Positions 24,901 through 40,600 of a stretch of 64,000 nucleotides of DNA are shown here, one piece after another (the stretch's first letter is position 1; the number at the start of each line of letters is the position of its first letter). The notes beneath the pieces were generated by a model. The model saw nothing but the letters and a program-made list of their open reading frames with translations, did no database searches and was not told the DNA's origin. A program made the translations under genes and the position numbers. This DNA is from Neelides folsomi (lineage: Eukaryota; Arthropoda; Collembola; Neelipleona; Neelidae), in assembly GCA_034687125.1 (NCBI GenBank), contig JAQGBZ010000012.1, positions 186,001-250,000 of the forward strand, written 5' to 3'.

Positions 24901-27900
24901 ATACGCCAAAACCATTGTCTTAATCAAGTTCGTTCAAAAAAGCCACATGAGAATGTAATTCTGACTAATTCTCCTAATTTTCCACTATGATCTTTATTAT
25001 GTATGGGCGAGTGCGGTAATAGAGTAATAAAAAGGATCTCGAATATTACGTAAATGTGATGAGAGATACAATACATTGAAGAAATCTTTTTTATTCTTGC
25101 ACTCTGATATTGCTCGGATTATTCCTGTGGTGCATTTGGGGTTTGGAGTATCTTTGCAGATTAGTGAATTATTTCAGAACCTGCTGGGTTTAATAGATTG
25201 GGCTTTTAAATGCTTCATTATTAATGTACTTTTCTCATTATGTAGGAAAAGAGCGAAGCGAGCAAGGTCTGCTCAGCCTCCCGAGACCAAATCTAAAGAA
25301 ATGAGAATATCAGGGAATCTCTATCTTCAAGTCTCCACCTAGCTCTTTATAAGTTTGAATAAAAAACAACTAGAAATTATAACACGTGAAGTAAATTTTT
25401 ATATTGTAACATTATATTTAAAAGTAAAAGGTAGAGTATACTTTCATTATACCGTGATTACCGTGCATAATAGCTAGTTGATTTCTTATTAGTAGTATTT
25501 ATTACATATTATTTCCTCTTCGATGCTTCAATTCCTGATAGTTATTGTTGGAACTATTAAAATAATAACACGATGAGTAGCAAGAAGTTCAAAGTTCAGA
25601 TCATTAACATGTACATAATATTATATGTAATTTAACAGTTTTTATTCGTAATTTATGATTTCAACAAAAAATAATTTACCAAAAATTATGAAAAACAGTT
25701 GGAATTAGGCATTCGCATGGATTATTTTGGTTAATAAAAATAATATTTTTGTATAATTTTTATTTACAGATAATTGAGAGTAGGTTTCAACAAGTTTTGA
25801 TATCAAATACAATAATGTAGTTAGTGTAAATTACTTACATAGAGTTAGAATCAATTAATTCTATTTTTCATGAGAGTGAGATGAACATTGAATTGTAGGA
25901 TTCCAATAAAATGCTTCGCTTGCCATGACATAAGGATGAAAACTTGGAGTTTTATAAAGAATAACACGTTTCAAGACACTGCTCACGGTCTTGGTTCTTA
26001 GAAGAGCATCAGACCGACCCGCCCGTCTGTGCCAAGGCCTCACTCCCTTCCTCCTCCTTTTATTTAACATCAATGTTAAACGTCATTAATTGTTATTTCA
26101 TCTATATCAATCCTCCAAGTTCATATTATGATAATTTCAACACAATTTTATTAAACTCCAGTTTAAATATAAAAAACATACAAGGATTACAATAAAATGT
26201 TTGACATAAATATTGTAATGAATAATATAAAAGTAGGTATGTAAATGAAGTTTTTATAATAATGTTAGTTGAAGAATTGTAATTCTTATTTTCCCTCAAG
26301 GAATTAAATTCTAAGGGAGGAATCAATCTTTGTGGGCAGAGGAGATTTAGAGGGAAATTCCTATGTTAAGAACCTCACGTGGGCATCCCGGATCCCATTC
26401 ATTTAAAGTTTTCACCTCAAGACAATTTCCCCTGGCTTTGATTACGTTTTATTTGATTTAAATTGAAGAAACAAATATTGGTCGTGTGATGAAGAAGCAT
26501 TTAATGTTAATGTGATGATCGAATTTCTACATATTAATTGTGGTTAATGGGGATGCGACAGAGGAGTTTGTGAGTGTGTTTACAATGATGATGATGAAGG
26601 AGGGTTGTTTGAGTGCAGGGTGGCAGTAACAACAATGTTGGACGCAGGTGATTCCAATGGGATTCCATCCACTGTGACGTATTTCGCCTTGAGGTGGACG
26701 AATCCTTTCTTTAATATAAGGAGACTCCCTCATCAGATTCCTCATTCTTAGAGACTCTTTGATCGAGCCAAGGTGTAGACGAGTGCCTCTCTTTTTCACT
26801 TACAACCCAACCAAGGAGCACGAAGAAGAAGACGAAGAAGAAGAGTGCTGAGTGTTCCACTAGCAACTCTTCATTTTGTGATCTCCTTCATTCTCTCCAC
26901 TTGGGGAGAATCAGTGAGCAAGTGAAATATACACAGAGTTTTCATTTAAATGTGCCCCTATGGAGTTCCATATTCCAATTGAAAAAGGACCCTTATGAAA
27001 TCAGTTGTTAAATAAGTGACAATTCATTTATATCCAATTTTTGGATATCCATCTAAATATTCAAGGTAAGAAAATTAATATAAATCTACATTTTTTATAA
27101 AAAAATATCTAAACATTTATGGAGTGAATGTGGTGTGAGGAATGATAATAAATTATTAAATTGGATAAAAAATATATTAATATTCAGGTGAGCTATATAA
27201 GTATAAATAGGGGTGTTGTTGGAATGGCAAATGGGATATTTATTAATTAGGAAAAGTCTTTTTTGTCCAACGTGAATTGTTTGCAAGAGAGTTGGTTGGT
27301 TGGAAGGATGATTAGCCGTGATTAGCAAGAGCAAGTTCATTGTGAAAAGTGTGCATGAATTCATTTCGTATTCACTTTGAGATTGGTCAATGAAGTATCG
27401 AGAGAATTGAGACAAGTTGAAAATCTTTCACACATCTTGTTTGACCCCAATAAGGACACAAAAACGCCTCCAAAGCAATCTCCCTGTTCGACTACTCGCG
27501 ACCCAACACATGCTCCCATACATTCAACACATACCTGTGTACGAACTCTCGTCCACAGGTAATCACCAACAGGGAAAATGAGGAGGGAGTGCAGCCGTAT
27601 TCTTTAATTATTTGCCAATGAGTCCAATGATACAAGGCGATGAAATACTTTTCCCCCTTCTGTTTATTATTTACTTCATTTCTCCTCCCAATTCGCATTC
27701 ATGGAAGCTCCAACGAAGTAATTAAGGAGTTGAAGGAGACGTGAACCAATCTGTGCCATTCGCTATCCGCAATTTCTTCACCATCCTTCATAGCTCCCAG
27801 AGATCACATTTATTATTAAACAATTATTTAATAATCATCCTGCTCTTAATTGAGCAATACATCCTAAAAGATTAAAAATATTAAATTACGCGGACATGGA

Positions 27901-30900
27901 TTAGAAGAAATATGCAAATTCTGCAATCATCCCCTAAAAACTTAATTGACATTTGAGCAATAGCTAGACATAATAATAAATGTAAGTTAAAGATTATTAA
28001 ACAAAATCCTCATTTTCTTTAGGCTCAAGGGATCATTTTGGAATTACAAATTTTTAACCAATTTCAACCAGTATTTATTTTATACCATCAAGTTGTTTAT
28101 ACAGTTTTAAAGAGCTAATCTTTGGTGTATTTTAGAGAATAATTAAAAATTATATGGTTGGAGAAGTTTGCGGACAAGTGTCGAGGGTAAAGGCACAAGT
28201 AAAATGGAAGAGTTGAGTGGAAGAAGGCTTCCTCAAGTTCCTCAAGTCTTTTGAATCCCATCGCTCATTCCATCCATTGTTTTGATACGATTTAGGATAT
28301 ACGGTACCTTGAGACCATGACAACGTAAGGAACCCTTCCATGACGGATTTTAACCCCATTTATCACCGACAGAAGGGTAGTTGATGGTTTTATAAAGAAG
28401 TGGAAAAAGTGAATTTAGATAACATAAACCATTTAGTTACATTTACATTACTTTGTTTTTTATGAATTATATGCCCAAACACAATGTTAATTCTATTTGT
28501 CACTTGGAAAATAAATGTATGTATTAGGTATGTAATGAATACAATAGTATGAATACGTAAGAGATAGACAACTAGACAAGTAATGTATGATGTATTTCTA
28601 TGTATTCATTCACTCCGAGCTTATAGGTAGTCAAATATCTACATGTCCGTACTTGGAAAGATGGGGAAATATCACCGCAATATTTTTAGGCATTGCGACG
28701 CCTTCGTCTTAAGATTTAGCACTTGAGAGCTAACAGCTTGGCAAACAAAATAGGGATTTTCCATTCCACGAACTAATTTAATTATTTGCTTTTAAATTAA
28801 CTAACTTAAACAAAATCCTTAGTCAGCCATATTCGACTCAACTAACAAGAAAAAAGATTGAATTTAATTTGCGAATCCACAGGTTGGCGTTGGCTTTCTA
28901 AGAAGAAATAACCAAATGAGAATTTTAAATGAAATTCTAAAGATATTAGGCACGAACAAAGAATGTTAGTTATTGAGGATTTCGTTAATTTTTAAAATGC
29001 TTTTTATAAATTATAACTATTTCGCACATAATACAAGACAAGTCGTGAGTCGTTATAGTCTTACTTTGAGAATATCAACGACAAGATTTTGCATCTTTAT
29101 TTTGATGAGAAATTCTCTTGCAGTTCTCATCAACATCCTGCGTGATGGCCCAAATTAAAGAGTGAATTAAATAGTTTTTAACTTTTTACTACAACCATGC
29201 AACTCGAGCTCTCTTAGGGAGAATCACATCTTAAATCAGGTGCATTTTCAGTGATTGCATGCTCAGTTTTCCACAGAGATCCTTATAGTTTGTCACGCGT
29301 CCATTCATAAATATTACGATGGCTGTTAGAAAGAGAATGGGGCTCATTAAGGGAAAAAACAGTTAAGAAGAAGTTTGAATTGAAATTAACATGCAAAAAT
29401 CGCCCCTTCTTACTTCAACCATTTAAATTAAAATCCACTCTACATTAAATGGGCATAGGATTTCTAAAGATAAATTATAAATTGGCTCCTCCACACCTGT
29501 TTTGATTTCTTCCTATAATAAACATGCTATCTTTTTCAAGCGTCCACAACAAGGAAATCCTACGCATTCTTGAAGTTATTCAAGTACAATCGCCGAACTT
29601 TGTAAAAGTAATTGAGTTAATATGGCGTTCAGGAATTAGAATGGGCCAAGTTTCGACTCTCTTAAAAAATACACATAGCTTCCTATTTGAGTGATCTCTG
29701 TGAACGGTAATCTTTTAAGGGGAATTGGAATTCATTAGCCTTGTCCTGTCGCTGAAGAGCCCATTCATTCCCTTTGTTAAACTTGTAGATAGGAAATGAA
29801 GATACGAATGTAATTTCAAACGGTCTTCGAAGATGATTAGGAGTGATAATGCGATGAGACAAGGATATAAATATACTCATATATACTGCTCAAGATACTT
29901 TTTATTTATATCATACGGTGAAAAACATCTCTCTTAACAAGTTTACTAATTAAACGGCTTCATATACCTATACCCACCTGTATGTATTTACTTATTTTTT
30001 ATTTATACATTGTACTTACTTACCTTTATACCTGTAGTTAGTTGTAAATGAAGTGCCGTATAAAGATACGTATGACTTGTGCTACACCGAGTTACATTAT
30101 TCAAAAAATACCGTCGTGTGGTCAGACGCTAAAAATAATGTTTCATTGTTCAAATTCCCCATATCCGTTGTCCGCCAAGAGTGATTTAGAATGAGTGCCA
30201 GATCTCACATGAAATCAATTGTTGACCATTGCCATTTCATCTTCTGGTATCGGGAGAAGCAACTCTATTACCTTACTTAACCTTACCAAATCCTCCATTA
30301 GTATTCAGTATAACTCTTATGCAGACTGTCGACACGTAGTAAACATTAAAGTGTTTCATGTGGGCTTTAAACATTTAAACCCAAACCTCACCTCTTTCTA
30401 TTGCCAAAATCCTACATTTGCCTATAATCATTACTTTGTACTCTTTTCTCCGCTCAATTGATTGTGTTGAGACACTTTGGGGTTTTTCTCTATGTTCATA
30501 ACGCAGTTTGATAAGTATTGTAATTTACAACCTTCTCGTTTGGTCGTGCATAGGAACGGCTCACAAATCGGTTGCTCTCCATCTCCACAAATTGAAAATG
30601 AAAACCTCAATAAAAATTTAAAATCCCGTGTGCTCTTTCCCACTTTTCTCTCTCTGCCCTTTAAGTGTGGAAAAAACTGAATACACTTGTAGTTACCTAT
30701 ACCTGTATATCTATTATTGTAGTTTAACTGTACTTCACTTACTTTTCAATTTCCATCTCTCTTTTTGACTTATTCTCCTATTATGTATTCAGTATGTATT
30801 AAATATTTGAACGGATCTCCCCACAATTTCCTTCTTTTTTCTCCTCAAACTCGTCGTTCATTCTCCCCATATTGCACGTTCTCGTTTATGTGTGTGATCG

Positions 30901-31609
30901 GCGTATTTCCTAAGGAAGAAAGGTATGGCCTCGATGCAATTACCAAGTTGCCACAGCTTTCAGTGGTTTCATATCGTACACCTCCTCTCGGCTTCATGAC
31001 CATATCGCTCCATTGTTTTATATCGCGTTTTAAGGCTCGAACGCTTAATGAATCAAATTCACGATGGTGGTAATACTCTGAGAGGGAAAATATGAGTAAG
31101 GGGGTATACACGGACTGTTGCCCGAATGTAACGCAATGTCTTATGTCAGAGTTTCCTACTAGAAAGTTATAATCTACTTAAATACTTAGTATTGTTGAAG
31201 CCGTTCGCTCGGTCAGATTCTCTGTACATTTATACTCTGGTGATTATTGTAGAATTGATATATAAAACGAGTAATTAAAACGGAAATTAAACGTGTTTGA
31301 TAGTGATCGTAATGGGGACGAATTATTTGAAGAAATTGTTCATTTGGTTTATCAGACAAAAACAGGAATTTTAATTCCAAGTTTGTATTCAAAACAGTGT
31401 TAAGATGAAATAGTTAAAAGTTAAATTAACTCTTTTTTGACCAATTTAAACTGTTGCGGTTTGTGCTTGTGTGTTTGTGTGTGACTTTGTAATATAACTT
31501 TGTTGTTTGTAAATGCTTTTGGTTTGAATTGCTCAAAACGGTATTGAAAATGAGGATAATTGTTGGATTCCAGGCCGTTCCAGACGTCGATCTGAAGGAA
31601 ACCTCCACA
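21956..31609. other. Long mostly non-coding interval with scattered open islands
   Basis: About 9.6 kb after GSTZ1, mostly AT-rich. Islands with open frames of 66-102 codons but no recognisable domain lie at 23321-23873 (plus), 24516-24746 (minus), 25861-26073 (minus), 26527-26900, 28150-28359 (minus) and 30765-31111 (both strands). At 26,796-26,801 there is a consensus minus-strand donor (GTAAGT) beside a GAA/GAC-rich tract (26821-26845), so non-coding or short peptide-coding transcripts are possible. The right end, just before 31610, should contain the 5' UTR and an acceptor (TTCCAG at 31568-31573) of the Patched-related gene. Confidence 0.35.
22112..22117 (+). terminator. Poly(A) signal of GSTZ1
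   Basis: AATAAA lies 157 bases after the GSTZ1 stop codon and is followed by an A-run. The position is typical for a short 3' UTR. Confidence 0.6.
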
Positions 31610-34600
31610 ATGGGCCAATGCGAATATTTAGAATGCATCGACGGATACCTAACAAGGCTATTTTATTGGCTGGGAGTGAAGATCGGGAATCACCCGTCTT
31701 ATTACATTATAATTCCATTTTTCATATCTCTCCTCCTGGGGACGGGAATGCAGAGGCTTAATTATGTAGATGACCCAGAGTATTTATTCTCTCCGACTGA
31801 TGGGGATGCCAAATTTGAGCGAACTCTCATTGAAGAGTTTTTTCCTATGAACTACACTTCAAAATTCAACCCTTCCAGATTTGTTCGTCCTGGAAGATTT
31901 GCGAGGTCAGTTTACATTAATTATCTTGTTTTTTTATTAACTTTAATTATAATAATTTATATGCTAATTACCTTTATTATACTCATTATAAAAATTAAAT
32001 TACTTAATCTCATATTTATGCAAATTGAGATTATAATTCATTAAATTTCCCATCCCATAAAAATATCTTTATTTACTTAATTATTTTTTCCCATTAATTT
32101 AAATGATAATCAACATAGGGAAATGCATTTCAAAAGGACAATGCATTTTTATTGAATAGAACCATCTCAATGTGTGGTTTAGATATTTTTTATCTTTCGA
32201 TCATCTTTTTTATCAGTTCTATTATTAATAACCTAAAGAAGGAAATTTTTACTTTCCATTATTTAAAAATGAAATCATCATGACAAGACATAATGGTATA
32301 AAAATTTTCATTAGGACTTGGAGAGTAATGATATTAATTAAATGGCTCTATTGTATTTAATCCTCATCTTGGATGTTTCCTCATTTTGATAAGAGTACTC
32401 TTGCGTTTTATTTCTTTGAAACAAAGGGATTTGAATTTTAATCTCTGCTTGTATGAAATAGTTAATTGCCAACAATGTTTTTCACAACCATGAATAAAAA
32501 CAAATTGTTTTTTATTTCATTACCAGACTGTTTATCCTCGCCAAAGACGGGGATACTTTACTAAGAACCAAAGTCTGGAAAGAAATCAATGAATTGGACC
32601 AAGCAATTCACAACCTGTCCATCATATGGGACGAAGACGAATACAAATACGAGAATTTGTGTGCGGCTTGGGATACGGAATGTTACGAGAACGACGTACT
32701 CGAACTGGGAGAGATCATGGATGACATTGAGGCGAAAAAGATTTCCCTCACTTATCCCATCATGTTGAATCCAAACAACTTCAAGACTTACGCGTTCCCA
32801 TTCTTCTTTGGCGGTACAAACATTTCAAACGTGTCAACGGTCACATTTGTGAAGGCTCTTCAGGTCAATTACTTTATCGCCGTTAATACGCCCAAACAGG
32901 ATGCAAGGTGAGATTCATTCTGCTCCATTATTTGACATTCAATATTAAGTATGAAGAAGGCTAAGCCCATTAAAAAATAAAAATTAAATTGATCCCCATT
33001 AAATTATTATTATCAAAAGTGGATCTTTCGTGATTGGATGTGCAATCTCTAGTTATTACTTTTACTTCCAAGTTCATTTTCATTTCATTCTTATTTTCCC
33101 ATTATCGCTCGCAAGGAACAGTGATTCCGCGAACGATAGCGTTAATTAACAACAATGGTTTATCAGGAGCATCAAACCATTCCCCAAGTAGTGTTAGGGC
33201 CAAAGGGCTTTAACTTTTGTTTCTTTATTACCCCATTTTTCTCTTGTTTACTTATCCCGCCCTCATCCCGCCTTAACATTAGATTTGATTTACAATGTTT
33301 GTTTATTATTTTATTATATAAAAAATGATATAAAAATGTAAAATAAATTCACAGGGGAGAGATATGGGAAAAGGCCGTTTTGAATCTTTTGGACGAATTG
33401 GACGCTCATTGGAAATATATCAAAGTGTCTCGATTTACGGTGAAGACTTTGGCCGAGGAACTCGAGAGGAATACTTTTTCAGTCATTCCATTCTTCTCGG
33501 TTACCGTTGGGCTCATGATCCTCTTCACTGTCACAACATGCATGATGGCTGATTGGGTCAAGTCAAAACCATGGTTGGGAATGGTTGGTGTCATTTCGTC
33601 GACCCTTGGCTCCCTCGCCGCCTTTGGACTTGTCTGCTACTGTGGAGTAGACTTTATTGGAATCAACATGGCAGCTCCTTTCTTGATGCTTGGTGAGTCT
33701 TTTATTTGTGAATTGAAACGAGTTATTATAATTAATGCATTTTTCATCATTCATTATTTCATACACGGTGGCAAAATATGCCTATAATAGCAATCATATA
33801 CCATCAACAATTTGTACATAATATTTATATTCCATCGAATTATCATTGTCGCTGTAGAGGGTCTATTTTGGAAATCATTTATGCCCAAATTGTGATGAAA
33901 TTGGCAATTAAAAAATAAATTTACAAAACGCTTCAATTATCACCTATGCTAATAACAATTTATCTCGTGTGAAATTTGGAGAAACAGAAAATGCTTTAAT
34001 ATTTTTGCATGTATGCAAATCACTTGTTTAATAGTCAACCACACGTGTTAAAATGTTGTGAATTCGTATAGTTGAATAAATGAATGAAATCAACACCCAC
34101 ATCACCCATATTTGAATTCTTTTCAATTAAAGTTATTTGAGCTAAACAATGGTTCATTCAAAGGTTTAATTGCTGTGATTTAGCTGAGTGATAGAACTTA
34201 AACATTTATACCAAGTCCCTCACTTTACCTAGACCTGTCATTATTAATAGTTCAAGAACTTGCTCTTTCTTGAAGCTTGTAGAAGGAGATACTTTATATT
34301 ATAAGTATCATCAGAAGGGAGCAAAGTCATGAGAATGAGCACACGGCAGGTTGAATATCTCTCTTATTAACTTCTTCTATACGCGGGGCTACAATAATCA
34401 TCATCATCTGTAAGTGTGTCAATCCGTTAGGTATTTGCACGTTTAAATATAGACTTGGACTCCTCGTCCCAATCACCATTCACAGTCCCTCCATGTGGGA
34501 GTTCACACACAAGGAAGTGGCAAAGTAGGACCCTCTTCTGATTAGCACCCTCATCTTTAATTATGCTCTCAAGACCCAATCTGAACACTAACATATTCCA

Positions 34601-37600
34601 ATTCCTAAATTCTTTTTTTGCTCCGTCTCACCCGTGGCATTGAGTTTAGTCTCCGCCGCCTCCAGGCCCATGCATCTTCTTTCAATCCATCATTACTCAA
34701 AACAAATAGGAAGAACATTTCAAATACTTCAACAATGCAATGCTATTTATTTTTTAAGTTTTCCTTCATGTCTAGCTCATATCTTGACTATGATGAATGA
34801 TTAAATTTTTTGTCTCTTAATGGAATGCTTGAATTAATTCCTACTGCAATTAATTCAATAATTATAAAAAATTATTAATTATTGACTTTATTCAATTAAT
34901 TAAAAAAAACGGTCCAGCCTAAAAACTTGTTTACAACAGAGAGAAATATAATAAAAACCATAAATAATAACAATAAGAAGAATTGGTAAAGTAATAGTAT
35001 CATTTGTATTTTATCATAAGGGTGATTATTTGTATTTTGAATGCCAAGATTGAAGCTGAGTGATTAGGAAATTAATTGTCCTTTTAAGTGAGAAGAAAGG
35101 AAAGAGATGGAAAGAGATCATGAATAAGAGGAAGGAAATGGGGAAGAGTGAGATAAGGAAAAACGTTAAAGGTCTCTTGTATTTCCACATGCTGTTTGAG
35201 AGGGGGAGAGAGCGAGGAGTCAAAGGTGCTTCACTCGCGAGTTCCAAGGTGTACGGGCTGTTGCAGAATCTGCAAAGTAGGTTTAGTTTAGCAAGGTCTT
35301 GAGCAAGCAGGACAAAGGGAGACGTAGGGGGAAGAAATCATCTTTCTTTTAATTCTTATTAATATGAAGAGAAGGGTAGGGACATGGCTCAGTGAGTGGC
35401 GAGTTTCACAAGTCACACGTTTCATCATAGATTCAGGTTGCATGTGTGGAGCAGTAGTATCAGTCAGACTGAAGGCATGGCCCTTCCACATCTTACACAT
35501 TCCGAAGCTCAAGATCACCATTGCAATGTGATCGTGGGTTTTTGGCTATTTCTCCTTTAGTACCAATCAGGAGGGTTGGGAGCAATTATATGAATAAGAT
35601 GTATTTAAGGTATATGGCAGGAAAGGCAATTAATTCGTACGCTATGCACTCAAGGAGGTTTAAAATAAAAATGACTGATGAAAATAATTTTGACCACTCC
35701 TTGAAATTGCCAAGAGGTCGAACGTGAAGAGGGATTATTGTAATTCATAATACCTTCGCATTGCCTTTATATTATGTGGATTATAATAAATTGATCAAGA
35801 AAAAATTAATATTGGTATACATATGAAATGGAAGTTAATGTATTTTTACATTATTATAATAATTATTATCTATGAGGGTTTAATTATACAATGAGAGAGA
35901 AGAGATAATTAGAATTGGAACAATTTGGAATTGCATTTTATTATTTGTAAAAGAATATTGGGATTTAAATCATCAATTACTAGAAACAATAACTGTTGAG
36001 TATTGGCGGATTTTTTGGGTTATATAATTGGCTCGTAAAACATTTATTACTTTTAAGGTTCAAAATCTCAAGAGAAGAAGTGTGAAACAAATATTAAATA
36101 TGATTTACCTTTAAACAATTTGCACTTGTTCGAAATGTGCTACATTTTGTAAGTTCGCCATAGGCCTCTTTAAAATAGAAATATTACATTTAAAATTTAG
36201 TAACATTTTCTTTCGGTAAAAAATTGTAAAGTTAATCTAAAATGGCTCGTTCGACCCAACAAAGAACTTTAAAAACTTCAATGGCCTCCAAATGTCCAGC
36301 AATAAAAATCGGCGGTAGTCCTCATTTATCCCAGGGAAAGAATTGAAAGAAGGAAGGCAAATTGAATAGTTTTTTTCTTATAAAAAGATTGTCTATAATC
36401 TCTTTAGTATTAAACCGCAAGTCATAAAATTGTTCATAGATCCAAATGACTTGCCGAAACGGCTGTCCAAACGATGGTGAGAATTTTGAGCTTCTAAATG
36501 GAGAAGTAGGAATTTCCTCACTCTTGCACTTGCAAGACTCGCACTTGCCGATCAGGTGTTGGGAAATCCCCCCACATCAGAAAATTGTGGCGAGTCGGCC
36601 GAGAACTTTTATTCGATTCCTTCAAGAGCTAAAGGAGCGTTCATTCAACTTTTGCAGTTTGCCCATTTGCCCAATCCCTCCGCGGCCTAGACATAAAGGT
36701 TATTTGCAATGTGACATCACTTTCCCCTTCGTCCCTACCCTTAAAAATTAACATGTAACGATGGGTTGTAATGATTTGAGAAGCATTACAATGTACGAGA
36801 AATGAAAATTGAAATGCAAAATGAGAATCTGTTCGTTTGGGCAGTAAAGGAGGTTATTATGTATATGTGTGTGAATATGGGCTGCAAAGTGGTGCATCAA
36901 GTTTCCCATGTTGACCTGCTGAAAAAGTGGAGAGAGAACTTCTCTTCCCCACTTCCATACTTCTCCACTTTTACTTTGCTCGGCCTTCTCCTCCATTCAT
37001 TTCCCTTACTCTACTTTGATCACCTCTAAGCATTCTGACTGAGGAATAAAACAACTCACACAACTCACACACTCCCCTATAGCACAATGAAGAAGAGATG
37101 TAAACCACAATTCAAGGAGCTCAGATCAACAAGGAAGTTTGAAGGAAAGGAATCATGTGGATTTTTATATTCATAACAAGTTCGGGTGCTCATTCTCTTT
37201 CAACAATCCAATTGTCATTTGTTTGAATTGGAAAAATTCTCTTTTTATATCCAATTATCCACCCCGAGTTCATTTTTTATATTCTGTATAAAATGAGTTG
37301 TTGATTAAAGTGGGAAAAAATATCAATTCATGTGGATATACGTAATCATAATTGAAGTTTGATTGACAATTTCCGCCTTTGGCAAAAACCCTCTTCCTCT
37401 TGTACAATTCCCTATATTTTATAGATACAATTTTTGTTGAAATGGATTAATAAATAGAAAGTGAAAGTTGGAAATGACTCGCGTAGTATTTATAGAAGAA
37501 CATCAAATTATGGATTCGTGAATTCGTCATGCGAAAAACGTCTTTTCACGTGAGCGATAGGAGCGGCGTGAGATGATGATAAAATGGGGATTTTTCTCTA

Positions 37601-40600
37601 TTCATGTCTTTTGACTTCGCTTCATAAATTGTTCTGTTTTTCTAAAGCAATTTTGAAGTTCTCTTTAGAGAAATTCATTCAAAAATGGCGTGATTAATAA
37701 GAAGATATGATAGGAACGATATATGGTTGAATGGGGGAATTCTCTTGTTGTGTCTTTTGAGTCTTTTATTAACACGAAAGGAGATGAATGAATGGAGTGT
37801 TATTTGTGTTAGATTTTTATATTATAAAAAAGTTTCTCATTCATTTCACCTTTTATCAACTACTGTGACACATAAAATCATAATAAAGTGTCAAGATATG
37901 AAAGAACTTAAGGAAATATATAGGTGTGTATGGTACTTTAGATTCATGATATTTCTAGAGTTAAATTCCACACATCATGTGTTTATCACAGTCAGATAAT
38001 CTTTGTAATGATTATTTAATTTAAATACTCAAATAGAGATTTGACGAGAGAAACTTGGAAGATAAAATCTTTGGTTTTGACCATACAATTAAAATACGAA
38101 ATCATTCAATTAATTTCAAGCTTTATTAAAAGCCATGATGCAACCAAATTAATTGTCTAATGGCATTCTTTAACTTGATTTAACACAAATTCCCCATGTT
38201 TGGACGCGTGCAATGAAGCGGCTGATAAAAGTAAATGGTATTGGAATTGCTTACAAACTTATTCTGATGCAATCATTACAATATTTCATCCTACTGTTCA
38301 AGATACCCATATAATTATGTAGTATGTGAATTGTAAACAAAGGAAGGATCTTGGATTTGTATTGTCTTCCTATTAAATTTAACGGTTCAATTTTTCAACT
38401 TTGACAAGCATATTTTAAGTCCAGATCTTAAGTAAACTAATGGTAAATGTAAGTAAGTAAGCTGCATTATTAACACTCTTTGAAAGGAGCACACAGCTCA
38501 TTTTCCACAGGATTGTATGGGGAGGATATATAATATAATGTATTACAAATTAGAGAGTCGAGATACACGTTGAATCTCTTATTGTGTAATTGGAAAATCA
38601 TTGACCTCCTCATTGAAAGATCTTTCAAAATCAAAGCAAACGACCCCATCTAAACGTGTGAGTGTGTGAGTGGGTCTATGTTATTCTACCAATAAATTAT
38701 ACCACTAGTTCAACTATTTGCTTCTCCCAACGATAAACAAATATGCACAATGATTTTAATATCTTCTACATGGACATTCTGGCAGACTGTTGGGCAAGTA
38801 AACTGTTGACCATTCCCATACATAAAACATAATATACTAGCTTTTAAACCATGTTCATAAAAAATTCTTTATCTTGCCTTAATAACACTTAATGCATTTC
38901 TCGTCAGCCAGAAGTCTTAGAACCTCAAGAAGTCTGTTTACCTTCCCTATTCCATCTCTTCGTCAATTGCCTTTGTCAAGACTTGGAATGATTCTCGTCG
39001 GTTTTCTCAAGAGGAAAGTGAGGTGGTGAGTCACCAATAGCAAATAACCACCTTTGTAGTAAATGCCCCTAAGATCCTTCCTCGTGAACCAAATTCTTGA
39101 CGGGGCTTAATAGATTGGAGCTCCACTGCTGATGGCAGACGACGGCTCATTTAGGCCTTAAACTAGTTTTGGTCAGAGAGAGGGTTAAACGTGTGAGAGG
39201 ATTTAGGGTGTCAAGGAAAGGATTCCACTCCCTTGAAGGCCAACTTTGATATAGGAAAATATCATTTTGCCGAGGCATATCATATCTCTAACCGAGGAAA
39301 ATTTGAGGTTCTGTTTGTGTGCTTGGTAGAAATCGCAGTTAAATAAAAAAAAATATTTCACTCTCTTTGAGCGGACGAGGTAAAAAGTGGCATTGATGTT
39401 GTTCATATAATAAAAGCAATTACTCCTTCGTTGTTTCACATGTCCACTGGTATTTACACCAAAGACATTACAATTATTCATTACATGGGGCTTGTAAGTA
39501 AAAACTTTGTCAGTCATGTAAGTTGGGAGTTAAATGCAAGACTTTTGGTCATACATTTTACACGAATGAGTCTTTTCTCTGACTATGTATTTAAGTTTTG
39601 ATAATGGAGTACTAAATGTAAGTAGAGATATTTTATAATATCTGTTGTCGAACATCGAATCATATTTGGAAAGCTTCGTTCATTATCATTCAAATGAGAC
39701 AGCATATTATAATATCAATTATTAAATGGTAATCTCATCGTGTAATAGCTATTACGTTCATCGAGATTAAATAAAGTTAAGTAACTTCTCACTTTGTTCA
39801 GATACATTTTAGTCGTTCGTCCATATAAGAAGAAAACAAAGATTTTGGTTCAATTCCTCATGGGAGTCTTTAAGAAGAGTCAGACAACCTTTCATTTTCT
39901 TTTCATTTTCTATCTGATTCTTCATCCTGTCATTTTTATACTCGTACTTGAAACTTCAGTTTATTATATATTGAATATGTATTTATTAATAAAATTATCA
40001 TTAAGGTTGATACAACAAGTCTCGTTCATTAATCGTAGAGAAGGATGAAGCTGGCCATACCTTTTAGGAAAACATCATAAGAGTTGAAACATGTGCATAA
40101 AATCATCATTGTGGGATGTCCTTTATATATTCATGAATGCGTGATTATATTCATGAATAACTTATGTATGTTCAATGACTTAATGCGACTCAATCCGAGT
40201 TTGGCTAACCTAGGGAAAAACTCATACTTAAAAATTGTTCATGTAAGTCAAAGTAATTCCCCAAGCGCTTATGTCCATTGGCGGAGAGTTTAATTGAAGG
40301 GTTTGGGTTCGTAATAAATTTAGGGGCAGCAAGGCTTCTTATAAACCATCCACAAGGTCTTGTAATTGAAAACATACAATGTTGAATGGAGACGCTCAGC
40401 ACCAGCGGTCATTGCCGGCTGATTATGGGAAACGTAAAATTAATAAACAATGGCCAAATATCTACATAATTATCATTCGTAATGTTGCAAGATTACAAAA
40501 TCACAATATTGGACAAATTCTTTCGCATATCATTATAAAGTCTTTAGCTTAATGTTTATTCATCCCCCATTAGTTACTTAAGACTTCATATACTTATAAA

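Noticed and set aside
30765-31111. 102- and 88-codon overlapping frames before the Patched-related gene
   Set aside because: Opposite-strand overlap, no domain, no convincing splice partners.
35060-36751. Nested genes inside the large Ptr intron
   Set aside because: Open frames are short, low-complexity or without motif, and none could be linked by splice sites to a second exon.
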